A DNA stretch of 12,212 bases from Saprospiraceae bacterium (lineage in GTDB: Bacteria > Bacteroidota > Bacteroidia > Chitinophagales > Saprospiraceae). Within the stretch, counting starts at the first letter, position 1, and each line of letters begins with the position of its first letter. A program made the translations under genes and the position numbers. The stretch lies in contig JACMLK010000051.1 in assembly GCA_014379665.1 (NCBI GenBank), positions 1 to 12,212 of the forward strand. The letters run 5' to 3'. Under the pieces are notes generated by a model, which did no database searches, was not told where the DNA came from, and was given only the letters and a program-made list of their open reading frames with translations. Of this stretch, positions 6,935-12,212 are shown piece after piece.

Positions 6935-8003
6935 ATTCTGTGGTAGATTCTTTCATAAAGGGATATAATGGGAGACTTAAGGTCATAGATGAAATTTTTT
7001 CTGCCACCGGATAATCACCTATCCGGTACCCTAAATGCCCATATGCTTTCTGCTGATGTGGTGGAATTGGATAATGAATTAAAGTTTGGATTCCTTTATT
7101 TTGGAGAAATGACTGGAGCTCATTTCGTTTAGATGTTCTCACCTGATACACATGACTTACCATTGATAATTCCTGTGTATTATCCGGTAAGATTAAATTA
7201 TCAATCCATTTAAGTCTCGAGTCGTAAAATGTTGTTATTTCTCTTCTTTTAATGTTCCAATCATCAAGGTATTTAAGTTTTACATTAAGAATGGCAGCCT
7301 GCATTTCATCGAGTCTGGAATTGATTCCAATTATGTTATTGATATATTTGATATGGGAACCATAGTTTCTAAATGCTTTAATTTTTAAATAAATGTCTTC
7401 ATTATCGGTGGTCACAGCTCCTCCGTCCCCCATACAGCCAAGGTTTTTCCCTGGATAAAAACTTGTAGCATTAGCAATACCAAATGAGCCACTTTTTTTA
7501 CCATCTAAAAGAGCCCCGTGAGCCTGAGCATTGTCTTCTATTACATGTATATTGTATTTTGTAGCTAATGAAAGTATTTCGTGCATATTAGCTATTCTGC
7601 CATAAAGATGAACCGGAATAATAGCTTTTGTTTTATGAGTAATTTTGGCTTCAATAAGTGAAGGGTCCAAATTGCATGTATCAAAACAGGGTTCTACAGG
7701 AATAACTGTGGCACCAACATTGGAAACAGCCATCCAGGTAGCAATATAGGTATTGGAAGGTACAATGACTTCATCTCCCGGACCAATATTTAATGACTTC
7801 AAAATTAAAATAATGGCATCAAGTCCATTGGCTACACCTACAGCAAATGACACACCGGAATAGGAAGCATACGATTTTTCAAATGATGACACTTCATCCC
7901 CAAGGATGTAACAGGATTTATCAATTACCTTATTGATTGCAACATTTATTTCCGAACTGATTGCTTTATGTCCCGGACTGAGATCTAAAAAGGGTACATT
8001 CAC
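6894..8003 (-). CDS. fdtB: DegT/DnrJ/EryC1-type sugar aminotransferase, FdtB/QdtB-like
   Basis: 369 residues, normal length for this PLP-dependent family. Predicted to aminate C3 of a dTDP-3-keto-6-deoxyhexose, giving dTDP-Fuc3N or dTDP-Qui3N with glutamate as the usual amino donor. GVANGLDA (56-63) and [15 protein letters not shown] (76-90) are hallmarks of the 3-aminotransferase branch (FdtB, QdtB, TylB-like). EDNAQAHG (156-163) holds the PLP-ring Asp157, where relatives usually have EDAAQAHG. The PLP-binding lysine is K186 in SFYPGKNLG, and RNYGS and [12 protein letters not shown] follow as expected. The start is GTG at 8003, forming a 4-bp GTGA overlap with the stop of the glycosyltransferase gene; NVPFLDL right after it is the normal family N-terminus. 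The FdtA-type isomerase in the same operon supports the assignment. Substrate stereochemistry at C4 (Fuc or Qui) cannot be read from this gene. Confidence 0.88.
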   Translation of the reverse strand: MNVPFLDLSPGHKAISSEINVAINKVIDKSCYILGDEVSSFEKSYASYSGVSFAVGVANGLDAIILILKSLNIGPGDEVIVPSNTYIATWMAVSNVGATVIPVEPCFDTCNLDPSLIEAKITHKTKAIIPVHLYGRIANMHEILSLATKYNIHVIEDNAQAHGALLDGKKSGSFGIANATSFYPGKNLGCMGDGGAVTTDNEDIYLKIKAFRNYGSHIKYINNIIGINSRLDEMQAAILNVKLKYLDDWNIKRREITTFYDSRLKWIDNLILPDNTQELSMVSHVYQVRTSKRNELQSFLQNKGIQTLIHYPIPPHQQKAYGHLGYRIGDYPVAEKISSMTLSLPLYPFMKESTTEFVCTSILSFFNKT

Positions 8004-8953
8004 GACTTCTCTTCTTTATTTCTTATAATATACGGAGGCTTTCCCTTGACTTCTTCAAATATCCGCCATATATACTCAGCAATGATACCTAGTGAAAGCA
8101 TGGTCATACCATTAAAAAACATAGTAACTAAAATTATCGTTGCCCAACCGGGAACAGGAAGGCCAAAAAGTGAATTGTCAGTAAATATTTTTGCATAAAT
8201 CACAATAATTGATAAAATTATGGCCAGCGAAAACATGAATAAACCCAAAGATGTGACCATCCTGATTGGAAATGTTGAAGCCGAAAAGAAAGTATTCAGT
8301 GCCAGTTTAATCTTTTTTTTCATTGTCCATCGGGACTGTGATGTGTTTTTAGGTCTGTCAAAAGGAATAAACACAGGATCAAATCCTAGTTGGAGTACTT
8401 CTATAATAGGAGAAGTATTATTGTGACTTATCTTATGAACGAGAATATCTAAGATTTCTCTGTCTGCCAAAAATCCATCAGCGCCCCCTGGCGGAAACCT
8501 GACATTGGAAAATTTATTCATCATGCGATAATACAAAGATGAATAAAAATCACTCATAAAACCGTCATTCCTGCTCTTTCGGTATCCTATGACGATTTTG
8601 GCACCTTCTTCCCACAAGCGATACATTTTAACCACAGTATCTATTGGCCTTTGCAGATCATCTGCCATTGGGATAGCACAGGCTCCTTTTGCAAGTGAAA
8701 AACCAGCCATTTGAGAATATGGACTGGAGTAGTTTTTACTGAAACGATATGAACGAATATATGGATGTTCATTAGCAAGTTGTAGAGCTATCTCAAAAGA
8801 TCTGTCCGTGGATCCGTCATCAATTATTATTATCTCAAACGGTATACCTTCGGCATTCATTTCTTCCTTTATCAGATAGCAAATAGGTATCAGATTTTTT
8901 TCACTCTGGTAGGATAATAAGATAATACTTAAGGTGCCTTTATTTTTAATCAT
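8000..8953 (-). CDS. family 2 glycosyltransferase with C-terminal membrane helices, GtrB/ArnC/DPM1-like
   Basis: 317 residues. The N-terminal GT-A domain has the family 2 start [14 protein letters not shown], the nucleotide-binding [10 protein letters not shown] (about 41-50) and ADDLQRP (about 97-103) in place of the usual DADLQ.P metal-binding motif. Two membrane helices follow (about 231-262 and 268-300), ending in [20 protein letters not shown], close to the 'G.IGEYIGRI..E.K.RP.Y' end of GtrB/ArnC proteins. Such enzymes transfer a sugar from its nucleotide form to undecaprenyl phosphate on the cytoplasmic face. It is encoded between the acyltransferase (13 bp gap) and the aminotransferase (4 bp overlap), so its substrate is probably the dTDP-aminosugar made by those neighbours. 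A GtrA-type partner is the last gene of the operon. Family sure, substrate inferred. Confidence 0.88.
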   Translation of the reverse strand: MIKNKGTLSIILLSYQSEKNLIPICYLIKEEMNAEGIPFEIIIIDDGSTDRSFEIALQLANEHPYIRSYRFSKNYSSPYSQMAGFSLAKGACAIPMADDLQRPIDTVVKMYRLWEEGAKIVIGYRKSRNDGFMSDFYSSLYYRMMNKFSNVRFPPGGADGFLADREILDILVHKISHNNTSPIIEVLQLGFDPVFIPFDRPKNTSQSRWTMKKKIKLALNTFFSASTFPIRMVTSLGLFMFSLAIILSIIVIYAKIFTDNSLFGLPVPGWATIILVTMFFNGMTMLSLGIIAEYIWRIFEEVKGKPPYIIRNKEEKS

Positions 8954-8966
8954 AAAATATAATAAT

Positions 8967-9626
8967 TTACCTTGATATATTTTTTAAATATTTTGCAGGA
9001 TTTCCAACAAAAACTTCACCACTGGGAATATTTTTTAAAAGCATGCTACCTGCTCCAAGAATACTGAAATCTCCTAGATGACATGACTCAAGAACAGTTG
9101 CTCCCAAACAAATACTGGCGGCATATCCTAGTTTGACATTTGAACCCAATATACTGCCTGCAGCTATAAAACAACAAGGTCCTAACATTGAATTGTGTCC
9201 TATAATGGATTGAGCCATGATAAGTGAACACCGTCCAATCCGGGCGTTAAGTGAAATGTACGCAAAGGGAAGGATTACAACTCCCGGCTCAATGATGGTA
9301 GTCGGTGAGATAAATGCTCTCTTGCTTACAATGGTTGCGAGTTTTTTTTCGGGTATATTTACTTTTTCAAATAATTCTTTTATTGCATAGTTTTTGCCAA
9401 TAGGATGAATTCCAAAAGAAAAATAATACCCCTCGTCTACAAATCTGGAGACATCTTCTAATTTCCCCAAAACTTTATATCCTGAAATGTCTTCTTTAGA
9501 ATAGTCATTTAAAAAACCTGCAACTTCATATTCTTTGTCTCCAAAGGTATTCCGGTTGTCAAGTATACAATCCATTATTTGTTCACCTTTGCCAATGCCT
9601 CCAAGGATTATAACCTTTTTACTCAT
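8967..9626 (-). CDS. PglD/NeuD-type left-handed beta-helix acyltransferase (putative dTDP-3-aminosugar N-acyltransferase)
   Basis: 219 residues, typical of the PglD/NeuD family. The N-terminal part (about 1-95) is the Rossmann-like PglD_N domain with the glycine-rich VIILGGIGKGEQI and a following VAGFLND strand. From about residue 100 to 212 the hexapeptide pattern [LIV]-G-x4 of a left-handed beta-helix runs: IIEPGV, ISLNARIG, IIGHNSMLG, GSNVKLG, GAGS, ending in the classical VGNPAKYL. H144 in IIGHNSMLG sits where the catalytic His of the 'NHDC.IG' motif is expected; the next residue is Asn instead of Asp. Relatives acetylate the amino group of nucleotide-linked sugars with acetyl-CoA. In the Fuc3NAc pathway this step belongs to FdtC, so this gene probably fills that role, though it could use another acyl-CoA. 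Its ATG overlaps the ketoisomerase stop by 8 bp. Confidence 0.85.
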   Translation of the reverse strand: MSKKVIILGGIGKGEQIMDCILDNRNTFGDKEYEVAGFLNDYSKEDISGYKVLGKLEDVSRFVDEGYYFSFGIHPIGKNYAIKELFEKVNIPEKKLATIVSKRAFISPTTIIEPGVVILPFAYISLNARIGRCSLIMAQSIIGHNSMLGPCCFIAAGSILGSNVKLGYAASICLGATVLESCHLGDFSILGAGSMLLKNIPSGEVFVGNPAKYLKNISR

Positions 9627-10053
9627 TTTTTAATTTTTTATTAAAATCTTTCTGCGTTACAATATCCAGATATGTAGTATAATCTCTGATATAATCATTC
9701 TCATCATACAAAGTATTGGTTATAACTAACTGGATGGCATTGTCATGATACATCATTGTGTGCCAGCAATTAACAGGAATATAAAGACCGGTATTTGGAT
9801 CATCCAGTATAAATTCAACTTCTGTTTTGGGATAGATTTGGCATTTTACCACTATTTTACCACTTAATGCCACAAGAATCATTTTAGTAGTTTTATGTGC
9901 GTGGCGTCCTCTTATGATTGTTGAGGGTGTACCATATGTCCAGAAAATTCTTTTTATCTTGAAAGGAAAATATTTTTCTTCAGATACAATAGAGAGATAG
10001 CCTTCCCCAGGGTTACCTATCCTCAAAAATTGGATCAATCTTGGCAACGCCAT
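9619..10053 (-). CDS. fdtA: FdtA/QdtA-type dTDP-4-keto-6-deoxyglucose 3,4-ketoisomerase (WxcM-like cupin)
   Basis: 144 residues, close to the usual length of about 140. Single-domain cupin that moves the keto group of dTDP-4-keto-6-deoxyglucose from C4 to C3, the entry step to dTDP-3-amino-3,6-dideoxyhexoses. IKRIFWTYGTP matches the 'IKRVYY.YDVP' strand. RGRHAHK (48-54) holds the conserved His pair H51/H53 of the active site. VALSGKIVV, GLYIPVNCWH (89-98) and YDENDYIRDY (116-125) all match the family. The ATG at 10053 is 1 bp from the stop of the membrane glycosyltransferase gene. The residue after the conserved Trp is His98, which from memory fits FdtA rather than QdtA, but the second specificity position could not be aligned safely. 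RmlA and RmlB, needed to supply the substrate, are not in the window. Family assignment is strong; product stereochemistry is open. Confidence 0.88.
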   Translation of the reverse strand: MALPRLIQFLRIGNPGEGYLSIVSEEKYFPFKIKRIFWTYGTPSTIIRGRHAHKTTKMILVALSGKIVVKCQIYPKTEVEFILDDPNTGLYIPVNCWHTMMYHDNAIQLVITNTLYDENDYIRDYTTYLDIVTQKDFNKKLKNE

Positions 10054-10054
10054 A

Positions 10055-11647
10055 TTAATGATTTAGCTTATATAATATGATGTAATTGTTATTTTTGGGG
10101 TTCAACCTGGCATCTTTATCAAAAAAGTAAGTCGGTACATTATTATTATCAATATCTGCCATTGCAACAGGTGTATAATTGCTTGATTCAAATCCAAATA
10201 TCCAGTTGTAAAGAATATGCAAACTATTATCTTTCATATTTATTGATATTGAATTTTGAATATGAACTAAGTATTCCGGTGGAGAGTTTTTAAGAAAACC
10301 TATCGTTTCTTCCTGCCATTTTTTGGAGTTTTTTGATGGTACGTGCATAAAACCAACATATATGTGTGGTATTTTCAACACTTTCTGTGTTTCATAATAC
10401 ACCTGAGGTTCTGATCCAAACACAAAAATTTCATCACTTTGTTTTAATTTTCTATTGAGGTACTCAGTTATTTTCTGCAGTGCAAAATTGGGATTATTGC
10501 CGTAAAGTCTTTGATATATTTGATTTGGATTTGTCTTAAAATATAGTCCTGAATTCATTGTTAATTGCGTAATAAATAATACACCAATCAACAAAGCCAC
10601 TGAATGTTTAATTAATTTACTTTCAAAATTTAAGTACGCATTTCCCGAAACCAAAGCCAAAGCTGGTAAAAACATCAACCAATAATGTCCATAAAATCTT
10701 AAACCTGGAAAAACTGTGGCAAATGAACCAATGAAAAATAATAAGAGGATCACTGCAGTCCATCTTGTTTGTCTGTAAAATATATTTCTGAAACATTCTA
10801 TCAGGCCGACAAATAAAAGTATTAGCATAGGCCAATGCTTTTCATATAAGATATTTTTTAAGAAATTGGTTAAATAAACCATTCCTTCAGCCATGGTTAC
10901 TTTTATCAAATATTGTTCTGAGGGCTTGGTAAATACCCAATAAATCATTTCATCCAATCCTCCTCTTAATAAAATATACATCGTCAATGACATAATCATA
11001 ATCAGATTTCCAAATACATAATAAATAATCAGAGATTTCAGATTTAATTTTTCGGTTCTGGCAATATATATTAAATACAACAGTAACGGAATGATGAAAA
11101 ATATAGCATGCTGTCTGATCATTGCCGCCATGCCTAATGACAATCCTGCGTATAAGGAGTATTTTTTAAATGTGTCCTTTTTTACCATTTGGAGCCAATA
11201 CATTGATAATAGCACAAAAAATATAAAGAAATGCTCACTTAATACTCCAAATCCTTGAAAATTAGGGAATAAATTGAATATCATGTAAATGGCAACTGAT
11301 AAAAATGCTCTATTAATATCACCAAAAAATCGCAATGAAATTTTGTAAATCATGAGACAGGTGGCCAATTGCATAACCAAAACCCCCAAATGAAGCAATG
11401 TCAAAGAAGCTCCGAATATCAATTCAAATAAACCATATACCAGAAATATCCCCGGAGGTTTGATTTCATAGAAATCTACATAAGGTACGTAACCCCTGAT
11501 AAAGCAATATCCTGTGTACAGATAGGTGCCTTCGTCCCTATCCAAAGGAACATCAAGAAATCGAAGTCTTGAGAAAATAAAGGATATTCCTACTACAAGA
11601 AATGCAGCCAGTATAACGAAATTTATTTTACGCTTTTCAATGATCAT
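10055..11647 (-). CDS. GT-C fold membrane glycosyltransferase, PMT/ArnT-like (GT39/83-type)
   Basis: 530 residues with about ten or more membrane helices in the first 370 or so, then a hydrophilic C-terminal part of about 150 residues. The first extracytoplasmic loop holds PLDRDEGTYLYTG (D38-E39), the catalytic acidic pair of PMT/ArnT-type enzymes, followed by GYVPYVDFYEIKPPG (K63, P64, P65), a segment typical of bacterial PMT_2 (PF13231) proteins. FQGFGVLSEHFFIF and IRQHAIFF are further conserved loops. Such enzymes take a sugar from a polyprenyl phosphate carrier on the outer side of the cytoplasmic membrane and attach it to lipid, glycan or protein. It is the first gene of a six-gene operon, 1 bp before the ketoisomerase, and would be the final transferase for the sugar that the other genes make, load and flip. 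The acceptor cannot be told from sequence. Confidence 0.85.
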   Translation of the reverse strand: MIIEKRKINFVILAAFLVVGISFIFSRLRFLDVPLDRDEGTYLYTGYCFIRGYVPYVDFYEIKPPGIFLVYGLFELIFGASLTLLHLGVLVMQLATCLMIYKISLRFFGDINRAFLSVAIYMIFNLFPNFQGFGVLSEHFFIFFVLLSMYWLQMVKKDTFKKYSLYAGLSLGMAAMIRQHAIFFIIPLLLYLIYIARTEKLNLKSLIIYYVFGNLIMIMSLTMYILLRGGLDEMIYWVFTKPSEQYLIKVTMAEGMVYLTNFLKNILYEKHWPMLILLFVGLIECFRNIFYRQTRWTAVILLLFFIGSFATVFPGLRFYGHYWLMFLPALALVSGNAYLNFESKLIKHSVALLIGVLFITQLTMNSGLYFKTNPNQIYQRLYGNNPNFALQKITEYLNRKLKQSDEIFVFGSEPQVYYETQKVLKIPHIYVGFMHVPSKNSKKWQEETIGFLKNSPPEYLVHIQNSISINMKDNSLHILYNWIFGFESSNYTPVAMADIDNNNVPTYFFDKDARLNPKNNNYIILYKLNH

Positions 11648-11698
11648 TTAGCCCCATGCAGTAATAAAATTAATAAAAAAGGATTGCAGAAATAAAAA

Positions 11699-11706
11699 CA
11701 AATATA
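11699..11706 (-). promoter_or_regulatory. possible -7 element of the sugar operon promoter
   Basis: On the minus strand this reads TATATTTG, a full match to the Bacteroidota TAnnTTTG -7 pattern, about 52 bp before the ATG at 11647. No clear TTTG -33 box lies about 19-21 bp further upstream. It is the best site in the 137-bp divergent region for the six-gene operon. Confidence 0.35.
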
Positions 11707-11747
11707 TAATTTAATAATAATATTACAGATTATATATCCGGAAAATG

Positions 11748-11755
11748 TATTTTTG
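11748..11755 (+). promoter_or_regulatory. possible -7 element of the BKACE gene promoter
   Basis: TATTTTTG fully matches TAnnTTTG and ends 29 bp before the ATG at 11785, which would give a leader of about 20 nt. The -33 box is not clear. Together with the minus-strand site at 11699-11706 it suggests a compact divergent promoter region. Confidence 0.38.
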
Positions 11756-11784
11756 GTATTCATTTCTGATTCCAATTACAATTA

Positions 11785-12212
11785 ATGAATAAACTCATAA
11801 TTAATTTTACACCCACCGGAATGATTCCTACCAAGGAAATGTCTCCTTATGTACCTATTTCGTCGGATGAAATTATAAATGATGTGCTACAGGCAAATGA
11901 ATTGGGTATCACAATAGTCCACCTCCATGCCAGAGATGAAAATGGTTTGCCTACCTATAAAATAAGTGAATATCGAAAAATACTGGATAAAATCAGAGAA
12001 TACGCTCCTGAACTGGTATTGTGTGTTTCATTGAGCGGACGAAACTTTAATGAATTCAGCAAAAGGTCTGAAGTACTAAACCTACTTCCGGATATGGGAT
12101 CGTTGACATTAAGCTCTCTTAACTTTCCCAAAGCTGCTTCTGTTAATGATCCTGACATGATTCAGAATCTGGCTGGCAGAATGATGGAATTGGGTGTAAA
12201 GCCGGAGTTGGA
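11785..12212 (+). CDS. BKACE family (DUF849, 3-keto-5-aminohexanoate cleavage-like) protein, N-terminal part (3' truncated)
   Basis: The frame runs open from ATG 11785 to the right edge (142 complete codons), so the gene continues beyond the window. The protein begins MNKLIINFTPTGMIPTKEMS and carries HLHARD with H46 and H48, the zinc-binding His pair of beta-keto acid cleavage enzymes (PF05853), at the same positions as in the Kce enzyme of lysine fermentation. CVSLSGRNF and the segment MGSLTLSSLNF, then MELGVKPEL, also match the family. Characterised members condense a beta-keto acid with acetyl-CoA to give acetoacetate and a new CoA ester; many have unknown substrates. The segment after residue 8 (TPTGMIPTK) differs from the Kce-type 'TAA..G.E', so its subgroup and substrate are unclear. 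It is divergent from the sugar operon, 137 bp away. Confidence 0.85.
   Translation, partial: MNKLIINFTPTGMIPTKEMSPYVPISSDEIINDVLQANELGITIVHLHARDENGLPTYKISEYRKILDKIREYAPELVLCVSLSGRNFNEFSKRSEVLNLLPDMGSLTLSSLNFPKAASVNDPDMIQNLAGRMMELGVKPEL

Noticed and set aside
8220-8426. Plus-strand open frame opposite the GT2 gene
   Set aside because: Shadow of the glycosyltransferase; no independent support.
11955-12158. Minus-strand open frame of 67 codons near the right edge
   Set aside because: Antisense to the BKACE reading frame, which has clear family motifs.

Overview
The window looks like a piece of a Bacteroidota chromosome, most likely a Saprospiraceae-type marine or freshwater bacterium. The evidence is AT-rich DNA, a giant secreted protein ending in a type IX secretion (T9SS) sorting domain, HYR-like modules of the kind common in that family, starts without clear Shine-Dalgarno sequences, and possible promoters with the Bacteroidota -7 pattern TAnnTTTG. 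The family placement is inference from protein architecture; no rRNA or other marker is present.

Left part (1-5490, + strand): the 3' end of an S41 C-terminal processing peptidase, then about 480 bp of very AT-rich non-coding DNA with small hairpins, then one 1454-residue secreted multidomain protein (1050-5414). That protein has HYR-like modules, a C-type-lectin-like domain inserted inside one of them, a carboxypeptidase-regulatory/CNA-B-like domain, a dockerin, a cohesin-like domain and the T9SS tail. It is followed by a strong rho-independent terminator.

Middle (5524-6497, + strand): a compact housekeeping pair, ruvX (YqgF) and def (peptide deformylase), 5 bp apart.

Right part (6470-11647, - strand): six tightly packed genes, read from 11647 down to 6470. 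They encode a GT-C membrane glycosyltransferase, an FdtA/QdtA-type 3,4-ketoisomerase, a PglD/NeuD-type acyltransferase, a GtrB/ArnC-like family 2 glycosyltransferase, an FdtB-type sugar aminotransferase and a GtrA-type membrane protein. Together they suggest a complete route: make a dTDP-3-acylamino-3,6-dideoxyhexose (Fuc3NAc or Qui3NAc type), load it onto a polyprenyl phosphate, flip it, and transfer it to an acceptor outside the cytoplasmic membrane. The last operon gene converges on def and overlaps its 3' end.

Far right (11785-12212, + strand): the 5' end of a divergently transcribed BKACE-family (DUF849) gene, separated from the sugar operon by a 137-bp region that may hold a promoter in each direction.
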